Source: Synechococcus sp. HW_metabat.21 (lineage in GTDB: Bacteria > Cyanobacteriota > Cyanobacteriia > PCC-6307 > Cyanobiaceae). Taken from it: a DNA stretch of 12,145 nt. Location: the NCBI GenBank assembly GCA_018623875.1, contig JAAZUZ010000038.1:1-12145 (forward strand). The letters run 5' to 3'. The notes under the pieces are model-generated. The model searched no databases, was not told the origin of the DNA, and was given only the letters and a program-made list of their open reading frames with translations. Below are positions 4,692 through 11,871 of this stretch, one piece after another (positions within the stretch are counted from its first letter, which is position 1; every line of letters starts with the position of its first letter). Made by a program: the position numbers and the translations under genes.

Positions 4692-5947
4692 AGGAGAGAT
4701 GTTGCAGAGAGGGCCAGTCTGGCCATGCCCAAGGCCGCGGTGCAGTGCGGTCGGTTCAGCACCGGAACCCCCAAGATCCGTTGACGGATCAGCCGCCACT
4801 GGGGATTGCGGGCCCCGCCCCCCAGGCTGATCACCCGCTGGATCGGCTCAGCCCCCAAGCGCTGCAGGGCCGCCCAGCCCTGAGCCTCGATCTCTGCCAG
4901 GCCCTCCAGCAGCCCCTGCAGATAGAGGGCATCGCTAATCGGACGGGGCTCCAGGATCGGCGGCAGGTTCGGGTCATCCACCGGGAAGCGCTCCCCCGGG
5001 CGAGGCAGAGGCCGCAGGGTCAAGCCGCTGCTGCTGCGCGGATCGATCTGACGGCTCAATTCAACGAGCAGGGCATCGGAGAAGAACTGGCGCAGGACAC
5101 CGGCCCCGGCGTTTGAGGCGCCCCCGACGAGCCAGCGGCCCGCAACGCGATGGGCACTAATGCCCGGCCCCGCCAGCGGGATCGTCGAAAATTGCTTGAG
5201 CACCAAGGTGGTGCCCAGCACCGTCACCCCATCTCCAGGCCGAGGATCGGCAGCTAACACCGCCGCGTTGGCATCGGTGCTGCCCGCAACCACCTGGCAG
5301 TGTGCCGGCAAACCCAGAGCACGGCTGGATTCCGAGGACAACGGACCGAGTCGAGTACCCGAGGCCACGACCTCCGGCAGGGCACCACTCCAGGGCTGGT
5401 CAGCAATGGCGCCTTGCCAGGACCGCTGGCCCAGGTCCCAGCCCAGCCGGAGATTGTTTCCCTCCTCGCCGAAGCGCCAATCCCCCAGCATCCATCCGCT
5501 CAGCCAATCGGCCTGATGACGCACGAGAAACTGCTCGCCGCTAGTGCTCGCGAGCAAGCGCAGCACCCGGGCCAAGCTGCCGCTAGCACTGCCCGCGGGC
5601 GACGCAGCGCTGCCCGCCAACTCAGCTGCGGCTTGGGCCTGTTCTGGGCAGGCCAAGAAATAGGGGAGGGCGCTGCCGCGGGGCTCCCCATTGGCTGAGC
5701 AAGTCAGGACGGTGCCAGAGGTGCCATCCACGGCCACAGCAACCACGCGATCGCGCAGCGCATCGGGCAGAGCGGCGCAGAGGGCGATGACCCCCTGACG
5801 CCAGCCAAGGGGATCGTCAAAGGAACTGGGGTAATCGCTTGATCGCTCCGCCAGCACAGTGCCGGAGCGATCCAGTACGGCCAAACGCAACCCACTGGTG
5901 CCCAGGTCGATCCCCAGGCCCAGGGGCTCATGGCCGGTTGGGATCAA
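4688..5947 (-). CDS. FGGY-family sugar kinase, probable D-ribulose kinase (plant/cyanobacterial XK-1 type)
   Basis: This 419-residue protein is a FGGY carbohydrate kinase with the actin-like ATPase fold. Visible motifs are the first phosphate-binding loop GIDLGTSG (Asp14, Thr17), VDGTSGTV (about 73-80), the catalytic-base region AGSTDANAAV with Asp225, and the adenosine-binding SLGGGARNPQW near the C-terminus. It is shorter than classical xylulokinases (about 480-500) and fits the cyanobacterial/plastid XK-1 group (about 420-430), which was shown in Synechococcus elongatus and Arabidopsis to phosphorylate D-ribulose. The likely reaction is D-ribulose plus ATP to D-ribulose-5-phosphate in the cytosol. 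The start is TTG at 5947, overlapping the metK stop as TTGA; no in-frame ATG lies before the phosphate loop. It overlaps the next small gene as GTGA. Substrate is inferred from the subfamily. Confidence 0.87.
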   Translation of the reverse strand: MIPTGHEPLGLGIDLGTSGLRLAVLDRSGTVLAERSSDYPSSFDDPLGWRQGVIALCAALPDALRDRVVAVAVDGTSGTVLTCSANGEPRGSALPYFLACPEQAQAAAELAGSAASPAGSASGSLARVLRLLASTSGEQFLVRHQADWLSGWMLGDWRFGEEGNNLRLGWDLGQRSWQGAIADQPWSGALPEVVASGTRLGPLSSESSRALGLPAHCQVVAGSTDANAAVLAADPRPGDGVTVLGTTLVLKQFSTIPLAGPGISAHRVAGRWLVGGASNAGAGVLRQFFSDALLVELSRQIDPRSSSGLTLRPLPRPGERFPVDDPNLPPILEPRPISDALYLQGLLEGLAEIEAQGWAALQRLGAEPIQRVISLGGGARNPQWRLIRQRILGVPVLNRPHCTAALGMARLALSATSLL

Positions 5948-7179
5948 GCCGCTTGGGCTGCCTTCAAGGTCGCGGCAACAGCGTCCACGTTCTCCCAGGG
6001 GAGATTCAGATCACTGCGGCCAAAGTGGCCGTAGGCAGCCACGTCTTGGTAAAAACTGCCGCCGCGCTGCTGGGGCAGTTTGCGCAGGCTGAAGGTGTCG
6101 ATGATCGCGCCAGGGCGCAGATCGAAGTGATCCTGCACCAACGCGGTCAACGCGTCGTTGCTCACGACACCCGTGCCAAAGCTCTCCACCAGGATGCTGA
6201 CGGGCTTAGCGACGCCGATGGCATAGCTCAGCTGAACTTCAGCCTTGCGGGCCAGACCAGCGGCCACGATGGCCTTCGCTACATAACGGGCGGCGTAGGC
6301 GGCAGAACGGTCCACCTTGGTGGGATCTTTGCCGGAGAAGGCACCACCGCCGTGGCGGGCATAACCGCCGTAGGTGTCCACGATGATCTTGCGGCCCGTC
6401 AGACCAGCATCCCCTTGGGGACCGCCGACGACGAATTTGCCGGTGGGGTTCACCAAGAAACGGGTGCCGTCCTTGGAGGGCTTGAGGGTCAGATCCGCGG
6501 TGGCCGGCTCGACCACATGGGCCCAGAGGTCAGCGGAAATCCGCTCGCGGATGGCCTTCTCCTCACTCACCCCATCGATCTCGGAGATGTGCTGGGTGGA
6601 GATCAAAATCGTGTCGATCGCCACGGGTTGGTCGTTCTCGTAGACGACGCTGACCTGGGTTTTGCCGTCCGGCAGGAGGTAGGGCAGGGTGCCGTTGTGG
6701 CGTACCTCGGCCAAGCGACGGGAGAGTCGGTGGGCCAGGCTGATGGGCAACGGCATCAGCTCCGGCGTCTCGTTGCAGGCGTAACCGAACATGATGCCCT
6801 GGTCTCCGGCACCCACCAGGTCCAGGGGATCACCGGCATGGTCGTCGGCCTCATTCACCCCTTGGGCAATGTCCGGCGACTGCTGATCGAGGGCCACCAA
6901 AACGGCACAGCTGTTGGCATCAAATCCACCGGCGCGCGCACCGGAGTAGCCGATTTTCTCGATCACACCGCGCACCAGACCGATGTAATCGACCTTGGCG
7001 GTCGTCGTCACTTCGCCGGTGATCAGGCACAAACCGGTGTTGACGACGGTTTCGCAGGCCACCCGAGAGGCAGGGTCCTGGGCCAGCAGAGCGTCCAGCA
7101 CCGCATCGCTCACCTGGTCGCAAATTTTGTCGGGATGCCCCTCGGTCACCGACTCCGAGGTGAAGACGTAACGGCTCAT
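5944..7179 (-). CDS. metK: S-adenosylmethionine synthase
   Basis: MetK makes S-adenosylmethionine from methionine and ATP. The 411-residue protein is full length and carries the expected signatures: GHPDK (14-18) in the ATP/methionine site, GAGDQGIMFGYA (123-134), and the phosphate loop GGGAFSGKDPTKVDRS (277-292). Acidic residues for Mg and lysines for K/phosphate contacts lie within these segments. It starts at ATG 7179, which overlaps the stop of the HAD gene as ATGA, and ends overlapping the kinase start as TTGA. There is no room for a SAM riboswitch directly upstream, since the gene is embedded in an operon; any such control would have to act at the operon head, where I see none. Confidence 0.98.
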   Translation of the reverse strand: MSRYVFTSESVTEGHPDKICDQVSDAVLDALLAQDPASRVACETVVNTGLCLITGEVTTTAKVDYIGLVRGVIEKIGYSGARAGGFDANSCAVLVALDQQSPDIAQGVNEADDHAGDPLDLVGAGDQGIMFGYACNETPELMPLPISLAHRLSRRLAEVRHNGTLPYLLPDGKTQVSVVYENDQPVAIDTILISTQHISEIDGVSEEKAIRERISADLWAHVVEPATADLTLKPSKDGTRFLVNPTGKFVVGGPQGDAGLTGRKIIVDTYGGYARHGGGAFSGKDPTKVDRSAAYAARYVAKAIVAAGLARKAEVQLSYAIGVAKPVSILVESFGTGVVSNDALTALVQDHFDLRPGAIIDTFSLRKLPQQRGGSFYQDVAAYGHFGRSDLNLPWENVDAVAATLKAAQAA

Positions 7180-7994
7180 CCCTGAACTGATTGCTTTACC
7201 CGAAAGCCTACTGAGGGGGAGGGGCCCACGCTCAATTCACTCCAGGCGTGCACCAGGGGATGTGGTTCCGCGAGGGGGGGCGGGGTGCGCCAAGCCGCGG
7301 TGTACCCCAGGGCCAAGGGATGGGGGATCCCCGCAGCCACGGCCATGCGTAGGTCGCTATTGGCATCGCCGATCAGGGCACAGCGATGCGGCTGAACGCC
7401 AAGCTCGGCGCAGAGGCCATGTACGGCAGCTGGATCGGGTTTGCGAGGACGATGCTCCGCGCTCCAGAGCGCCGAGAAGAACGAGCGCAGGTCATGGGCG
7501 GCCAAGAAGTGCTCGATGCCGGCCATGTCGTCATTGCTGATCACCGCACAACACACCCCGGCCGCCTGCAATTGCGCGAGCCAGGGCACCAGCCCGTCGG
7601 TGGTGGTGCTCGTTGGGGTCGAGGACGCGGCTGAGCGACGGGCATCGACGGCATCGGCCTGGGCGAAGACCTCCTCGCTGATGGCGAGCGCTTCAGGCCA
7701 GCCCACACCCACTTGAACCAAAGCGGTCGCCGTGGCGATCAGGTTGTGGTCGCGGGTCGCCACCGCCGTGATCCCAGCCGGGCAGACGCCATCCGTCCGC
7801 AGGCCATAGGCCCGTTGCAGCAGATCCTTGAGCGTCTCGCGCTGCTCAGAGCTGACGTGCTCCAGACAGAGAAAAACCCTGGCTTCCGCCAGGGTGAATA
7901 GCTGGGGCTCACTGATGCTGAGGGTGCCGTCCTTGTCGAACAGCACCGCATCAATGGCTCCAAGCTCCGTGCCACGCAACAGGAGCTCAGCCAT
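7176..7994 (-). CDS. HAD-superfamily phosphatase
   Basis: This 272-residue protein is a haloacid-dehalogenase-type hydrolase. Motif I is LFDKDGTL with nucleophile Asp20 and acid/base Asp22; motif II is VISND (Ser/Asn region near residue 150), motif III is the lysine of RKPDP, and motif IV is GDANSD. About 100 residues between motifs I and II form a helical C1-type cap, as in phosphoglycolate phosphatase and beta-phosphoglucomutase relatives. It is cytosolic, with no signal peptide. It lies 9 bases after rpsA and its stop overlaps metK. The substrate is unknown; context (metK, sugar kinase) would fit clearance of a sugar phosphate or damaged metabolite, but phosphoglycolate is an equal possibility. 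The stretch SAASSTPTSTTTDG near residue 120 is a low-complexity insertion. Confidence 0.88.
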   Translation of the reverse strand: MAELLLRGTELGAIDAVLFDKDGTLSISEPQLFTLAEARVFLCLEHVSSEQRETLKDLLQRAYGLRTDGVCPAGITAVATRDHNLIATATALVQVGVGWPEALAISEEVFAQADAVDARRSAASSTPTSTTTDGLVPWLAQLQAAGVCCAVISNDDMAGIEHFLAAHDLRSFFSALWSAEHRPRKPDPAAVHGLCAELGVQPHRCALIGDANSDLRMAVAAGIPHPLALGYTAAWRTPPPLAEPHPLVHAWSELSVGPSPSVGFRVKQSVQG

Positions 7995-8003
7995 GGTTCA
8001 GCT

Positions 8004-9068
8004 TCACTCGTAACCCATTTCGCCGTCTTCAGCCTGCTCCAGCAGCATTTGCTTGTAGCGGGCAGCCATCTCCTCAGCCTTCTCGAAGACCTTCTGGGGA
8101 TCGGTGAGCATGTCACCGGGCTCGGGCTCGAGGGCCTTGGTGGAGAGGGAGATCCGACCGCGCTCGGCGTCGAGGTCGATGATCATCACCTTCATCTGGT
8201 CGTTGACATTGAGCACCGTGTGGGGAGTCTCAATGTGCTCGTGGCTGATCTCGGAGATGTGCAGCAGGCCGCTGACACCGCCGATGTCGATGAAGGCGCC
8301 GTAGGGCTTGATGCCGCGGACGGTACCGATCACGACTTCGCCCACCTCGAGGCGGTTCATCTTGCGCTCAACCAGAGCACGGCGATGGCTGAGGACGAGA
8401 CGGTTGCGCTCTTCGTCCACTTCCAGGAACTTCAGAGGCAGGAATTCAGCAACCAGCTCTTCCTTGGGCTTGCGGGTGCTGATGTGGCTGCCGGGGATGA
8501 AGCCGCGCAGACCTTCCACCCGGACCAGGGCACCACCACGGTTGGTGGCAAAGACTTCGCTGTAGATGGTGGCGTCTTCCTTCTGGAGCTGGCGAACCCG
8601 CTCCCAAGCGCGTTGGTACTCAATCCGGCGGATCGAGAGGGTGAGCTGACCGTCTTCGTTCTCCTCGCTGAGGATGAAGAACTCGCGCTCTTCGCCGGGC
8701 TCGAGCACATCGCTGATGTGCTCGACGCGGTTGATCGACACCTCCTGCATGGGCATGAAGGCGGCGGTCTTCGCGCCGATGTCAATCATCGAGCCCTTGG
8801 GCTCGATGGCGAACACGGTGCCCTTCACCACGTCGCCAGGCTTGAAGTTGTAGTCGTACTTGCTCAGCAGCGACGCGAACTCATCCAGGGTGAAGCCAAC
8901 GCCATCGAGGTCGCGAGCAACAGCACGACTGTCGGGGTCGTCGGCGCTGGGCACCTCTTCCGGAATATCCAGATCGAGCTCAGCAGCAGCATCAACGACG
9001 CTCTGATCGACAGCCTCTACGGCCACGTCGGTCTCGCTGGTGTTGAGATCGGAAGGGGTCACGGTCAT
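8004..9068 (-). CDS. rpsA: 30S ribosomal protein S1 (three S1 domains, cyanobacterial form)
   Basis: Ribosomal protein S1 helps mRNA bind the 30S subunit. The 354-residue protein has three S1 RNA-binding domains, at about residues 77-146, 162-230 and 241-311. The third is the most canonical (VGEVVIGTVRGIKPYGAFIDIGGVSGLLHISEIS). This three-domain form of 300-350 residues is typical of cyanobacteria and chloroplasts, against six domains in E. coli. The N-terminus is an acidic 50-residue tail and the C-terminus is a charged helical tail ending GEMGYE. The start is ATG 9068 with no clear Shine-Dalgarno. The 116-bp gap upstream, after nrdR, contains a hairpin and a possible -10 element (TATAGT, plus 9144-9149), so it may have its own promoter. 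Confidence 0.97.
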   Translation of the reverse strand: MTVTPSDLNTSETDVAVEAVDQSVVDAAAELDLDIPEEVPSADDPDSRAVARDLDGVGFTLDEFASLLSKYDYNFKPGDVVKGTVFAIEPKGSMIDIGAKTAAFMPMQEVSINRVEHISDVLEPGEEREFFILSEENEDGQLTLSIRRIEYQRAWERVRQLQKEDATIYSEVFATNRGGALVRVEGLRGFIPGSHISTRKPKEELVAEFLPLKFLEVDEERNRLVLSHRRALVERKMNRLEVGEVVIGTVRGIKPYGAFIDIGGVSGLLHISEISHEHIETPHTVLNVNDQMKVMIIDLDAERGRISLSTKALEPEPGDMLTDPQKVFEKAEEMAARYKQMLLEQAEDGEMGYE

Positions 9069-9165
9069 GGAGAGTTGGCGGACTGCCCAAGGCAGCGCGA
9101 AGGAACCTATGCGTCGGCCGCCACCGTCGCAGGGGAATCCAAAACTATAGAGGTCGACTGCCGCC

Positions 9166-9185
9166 GTCCCTCTTCAACCAGGGAC
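9166..9185 (-). terminator. Hairpin just after nrdR
   Basis: GTCCCT (9166-9171), an 8-base loop and AGGGAC (9180-9185) form a perfect 6-bp stem that starts within the last base of the nrdR stop. There is no T-run, so it could be a weak terminator or attenuator that lowers read-through from nrdR into rpsA. Confidence 0.35.
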
Positions 9186-9667
9186 TAGCCGACTGCGGCG
9201 AGCGACTTTCCCTTGGGCTTGCGATTCAGGCCATCCAGGGTCGCTACGAAATCCGAAACGCTCTGGAACTGGCGATAGACCGACGCGAAGCGGATGTAGG
9301 CGACGTCGCTCATCCCAGCAAGGTGCTGTAGGGCCAACTCACCAATGTCCTTACTGGAGACTTCTCGGCCGCTGCGGCTCTGAAGCTCGAGCTCCAGTTC
9401 GTCGACGACGAGCTCCAAGCGGCTGGGTTCGAGTCCGGTCTTGTCGCAGGCCCGCAGCAGACCGTGCAGCAGCTTGCCGCGATTGAAGGCTTCCCGATTG
9501 CCATTGCGCTTGAGGACCGTGATCGGCACGGTCTCCACCCGTTCATAGGTGGTGAAGCGAAACTCGCAATTCAGGCACTCCCGACGGCGACGCACACTGC
9601 GACCGGTGTCCGCGGAACGCGATTCAAGAACGCGGCTATCGGTGTGCTGACAGGAGGGGCACTGCAT
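9185..9667 (-). CDS. nrdR: Ribonucleotide reductase transcriptional repressor NrdR
   Basis: NrdR represses ribonucleotide reductase genes in response to bound ATP/dATP. From ATG 9667 it has 160 residues. The N-terminal zinc ribbon is MQCPSCQ (Cys3, Cys6) with CLNCEFRF (Cys31, Cys34), preceded by RSVRRRREC, and the ATP-cone domain covers about 47-137 (ITVLKRNGNREAFNRGKLLHGLL and onward). The frame opens 10 codons earlier at 9697, but NrdR proteins begin M-x-C-P, so 9667 is the right start. The C-terminus ends with a short basic tail. It lies between the psbT terminator and rpsA; no NrdR-box-like sequence is evident in its own upstream region (9668-9869), which holds a small CCCTT/AAGGG hairpin at 9716-9729. 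Confidence 0.96.
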   Translation of the reverse strand: MQCPSCQHTDSRVLESRSADTGRSVRRRRECLNCEFRFTTYERVETVPITVLKRNGNREAFNRGKLLHGLLRACDKTGLEPSRLELVVDELELELQSRSGREVSSKDIGELALQHLAGMSDVAYIRFASVYRQFQSVSDFVATLDGLNRKPKGKSLAAVG

Positions 9668-9869
9668 GCCCGAAGTTCCGCCCGAGAAGTTGCTCAAGTT
9701 TAGACAGAAGAATTCCCTTTGAGAAGGGCTGCTGCCACATGGGTCTTGCCCAGCAACAGTTCCACTCTCCGCATCAACCGATGAGACTCAGCGCTCAAAC
9801 AAGGGTCAGATAAGTCGAAATGAGATTGCCTTAAGCGCCCCAGCTCCGTTCACTGGATCCCCAAACATG

Positions 9870-9895
9870 AAAAAACCCCCGCTTATGGCGGGGGT
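9870..9895 (-). terminator. Strong intrinsic terminator of psbB-psbT
   Basis: On the minus strand GCGGGGG/CCCCCGC arms (9888-9894 and 9876-9882) surround a 5-base loop, extended by an A-T pair, and are followed directly by six T residues (plus-strand A at 9870-9875). It begins 23 bases after the psbT stop and insulates nrdR from the photosystem genes. Confidence 0.93.
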
Positions 9896-9917
9896 CTGTG
9901 GACTCAGGAGAGTCGAA

Positions 9918-10013
9918 TCACTTGCCGATCTTCGGGGGATCGCGGAAGGCGATCGCGAAGAACAGGGTGGAGATGGCTAACGCCAGGATCAGGATGTAAG
10001 CAAAGCTTTCCAT
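9918..10013 (-). CDS. psbT: Photosystem II reaction centre protein T
   Basis: A 31-codon gene encodes MESFAYILILALAI followed by a hydrophobic segment to about residue 22 and the tail FRDPPKIGK. This is PsbT, a single-helix thylakoid subunit at the photosystem II dimer interface. It starts at ATG 10013, 18 bases after the psbB stop, and ends before a strong terminator, so it is co-transcribed with psbB. The psbN and psbH genes, which accompany psbB-psbT in many chloroplasts, are not here. A HIP1 octamer (GCGATCGC, 9949-9956) lies inside the gene. Confidence 0.97.
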   Translation of the reverse strand: MESFAYILILALAISTLFFAIAFRDPPKIGK

Positions 10014-10031
10014 GAATTAACTCCGAGGCGC

Positions 10032-11591
10032 TCAGCTGAGGGTGCTGCCTGCGGGGGGCACGTAGCCCTCCGGCAGACGACGGGTGGAACGGTCGCCCAG
10101 TTTCTGGAAGAGACCGAACTCAACCTGCTCGCCGAGATCGGGGTCGATACCGGCGAACACATCGCGGTACAGGGTGCGAGCACCGTGCCAGATGTGACCG
10201 AAGAAGAACAGCAGCGCGAAGCAAGCGTGGCCGAAGGTGAACCAGCCGCGGGGCGAGCTGCGGAAGGTGCCGTCGGAGTTGTAGGTCTCACGATCGAATT
10301 CGAACGCTTCACCCAGCTGTGCCTTACGGGCCAGTCGCTTCACGTCTGCGGGATCGGTGAAGGTCTGGCCGTTGAGCGCACCGCCATAGACGGTTGCGGT
10401 CACGCCGGTCTGCTCGAAGGAATACTTCGCTTCAGCGCGGCGGAAAGGAATGTCAGCGCGGACGATGCCTTGGCTGTCTTCCAGAACAACAGGGAAGTTC
10501 TCGAAGAAGTTGGGCAGACGACGAACCTCGAGGTCACGACCCTGGTTGTCGGTGAAGGCAATGTGACCCAGCCAGCCGGTGGGGAGGCCATCACCGTTGA
10601 CCATCGGACCGACGCGGAAGAGACCACCCTTTGCAGGGCTGTTACCGACGTAGTCGTAGAAGGCCAGCTTTTCAGGAATCTGGGCGTAGGCCTGTTCCTT
10701 GGTGGCGCCGTTGTCCAGGGCGGTCTGAACGCGGCGGTTGATCTCGGTCTTGAAGTAGCCCTGGTCCCACTGATAGCGGGTCGGACCAAACAGTTCGATG
10801 GGGGTTGCAGCGGCGCCGTACCACATGGTTCCAGCCACGATGAAGGCGGCGAAGAACACAGCGGCGATCGCACTGGAGAGCACCGTCTCGATGTTGCCCA
10901 TGCGGAGAGCCTTGTAGAGGCGCTCGGGCGGACGAGTGGTGATGTGGAAAACGCCAGCGATGATGCCGACGATGCCAGCAGCAATGTGGTGAGCAACGAT
11001 GCCACCAGGGTTGAAGGGGTTGAAACCTTCAGGGCCCCATGACGGCTGGACAGCCTCAAGGTGTCCGGTCACGCCGTAGGGATCAGAGACCCACATACCC
11101 GGGCCAAAGACGCCGGTGAGGTGGAAGGCACCAAAGCTGAAGCAGCCAAGGCCTGCCAGCAGCAGGTGGATGCCAAAGATCTTGGGAAGGTCAAGGGCAG
11201 GCTCGCCAGTGCGAGGGTCCTGCCAGATCTCCAGATCCCAGTAGGTCCAGTGCCAAATGGCGGCCAGCATCAGCAGGCCACTGAAAACGATGTGAGCAGC
11301 TGCCACACCTTCGAAACTCCAGAAGCCGGGGTCAACACCGGTGGCACCGGTGATACTCCAGCCACCCCAGCTATCCGTCACGCCCAGGCGAGCCATGAAC
11401 GGCATGACAAACATGCCCTGGCGCCACATGGGGTTGAGCACCGGGTCGGAGGGATCGAAGATGGCCAGCTCATAGAGCGCCATGGAGCCGGCCCAGCCGG
11501 CGACCAGAGCAGTGTGCATGAGGTGCACGGCGAGCAAACGGCCCGGGTCGTTAATCACGACCGTGTGCACCCGATACCAGGGCAATCCCAT
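10032..11591 (-). CDS. psbB: Photosystem II chlorophyll-binding protein CP47
   Basis: CP47 is the inner antenna of photosystem II, with six thylakoid helices and a large lumenal loop. The 519-residue protein starts MGLPWYRVHTVVINDPGR and shows the chlorophyll-ligand histidines at the expected places, for example His9, His23, His26 and the pair His466/His469 in the last helix (GHIWHGARTL). The lumenal loop E spans roughly residues 260-450. The C-terminal tail after helix six (ending RRLPEGYVPPAGSTLS) is cytoplasmic. Length is slightly over the 505-510 usual in other cyanobacteria because of this tail. ATG 11591 is the start; no Shine-Dalgarno is obvious. The leader holds a stable hairpin and tandem repeats (listed separately). 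Confidence 0.99.
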   Translation of the reverse strand: MGLPWYRVHTVVINDPGRLLAVHLMHTALVAGWAGSMALYELAIFDPSDPVLNPMWRQGMFVMPFMARLGVTDSWGGWSITGATGVDPGFWSFEGVAAAHIVFSGLLMLAAIWHWTYWDLEIWQDPRTGEPALDLPKIFGIHLLLAGLGCFSFGAFHLTGVFGPGMWVSDPYGVTGHLEAVQPSWGPEGFNPFNPGGIVAHHIAAGIVGIIAGVFHITTRPPERLYKALRMGNIETVLSSAIAAVFFAAFIVAGTMWYGAAATPIELFGPTRYQWDQGYFKTEINRRVQTALDNGATKEQAYAQIPEKLAFYDYVGNSPAKGGLFRVGPMVNGDGLPTGWLGHIAFTDNQGRDLEVRRLPNFFENFPVVLEDSQGIVRADIPFRRAEAKYSFEQTGVTATVYGGALNGQTFTDPADVKRLARKAQLGEAFEFDRETYNSDGTFRSSPRGWFTFGHACFALLFFFGHIWHGARTLYRDVFAGIDPDLGEQVEFGLFQKLGDRSTRRLPEGYVPPAGSTLS

Positions 11592-11619
11592 GGGGGTCAG
11601 GTCCGAGGAAACATCGAGC

Positions 11620-11648
11620 CTTCCGCTTCAGAAAACCGAAGCCGGAAG
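11620..11648 (-). promoter_or_regulatory. Stable hairpin in the psbB leader
   Basis: CTTCCGCTTC (11620-11629) pairs with GAAG (11638-11641) and, after one bulged C, CGGAAG (11643-11648), around an 8-base loop. In the psbB leader RNA this 10-bp stem lies about 30-57 bases before the start codon, a position suited to mRNA stability or protein-binding control. Confidence 0.5.
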
Positions 11649-11666
11649 TCAGCGCGATCAGGTTTT

Positions 11667-11686
11667 GCCAGCAAAAGCCAGCAAAG
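11667..11686. repeat. Tandem 10-bp repeat upstream of psbB
   Basis: GCCAGCAAAA (11667-11676) is followed at once by GCCAGCAAAG (11677-11686), nine of ten bases identical. The period equals one turn of the helix. The first copy also forms TTTTGC-CA-GCAAAA with the preceding bases. It lies in the probable psbB leader. Confidence 0.6.
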
Positions 11687-11704
11687 CGTTGATCCGTGCT
11701 CGCG

Positions 11705-11755
11705 ATCGTAAGGGTTTCAGCTGACGGAACGTTTTCAAGGGTCGCGAGCTGAAAC
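11705..11755 (-). promoter_or_regulatory. psbB: Putative psbB promoter with flanking 9-bp inverted repeat
   Basis: TACGAT on the minus strand (plus 11705-11710) could be a -10 element, placing the transcript start near 11698 and giving a leader of about 106 bases. Just upstream, GTTTCAGCT (11714-11722) and AGCTGAAAC (11747-11755) are exact 9-bp inverted repeats, 24 bases apart, with AACGTT at the centre. They straddle where the -35 region and an upstream regulator would sit. No good -35 hexamer is visible, as is common for cyanobacterial light-regulated promoters. Confidence 0.35.
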
Positions 11756-11816
11756 GTGCCGTGACGGGAAAACGGCGCTGCAGCTCTAGGGAGAGCTCAT
11801 CACGGCAAAGCCGCGG

Positions 11817-11846
11817 TTACAAATCGCAATCCATTCCCTCAGAATG
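11817..11846 (+). promoter_or_regulatory. Candidate promoter of the ferredoxin gene
   Basis: TTACAA (11817-11822), an 18-base spacer and AGAATG (11841-11846) resemble a weak sigma70 promoter, about 25 bases before the ferredoxin ATG at 11872. Upstream, nested inverted repeats (GCCGTGA 11758-11764 with TCACGGC 11800-11806, enclosing AGCTCT 11782-11787 with AGAGCT 11792-11797) could bind a regulator. Confidence 0.3.
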
Positions 11847-11871
11847 TGCTGAATCCGCCGCCACCGCCGCC

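Noticed and set aside
5839..7185. Long plus-strand open frame of 448 codons opposite metK
   Set aside because: It mirrors metK, whose motifs are complete; high GC keeps the opposite strand free of stops. The predicted protein shows no domain.
7180..7994. Possible SAM riboswitch before metK
   Set aside because: metK overlaps the upstream gene by four bases, so there is no leader; nothing resembling a SAM aptamer was seen at the head of the run.
8049..9188. Plus-strand open frame of 379 codons opposite rpsA
   Set aside because: rpsA is unmistakable with three S1 domains; the opposite frame is a GC-driven shadow rich in His, Val and Asp.
5747..10871. HIP1 octamers GCGATCGC at 5747-5754, 9949-9956 and 10864-10871
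   Set aside because: Three copies in 12 kb is too few to be a HIP1-rich genome, and all lie inside genes; not informative alone.
10185..11711. Plus-strand open frames of 285 and 216 codons opposite psbB
   Set aside because: CP47 is certain on the minus strand; the antisense frames show no family features.
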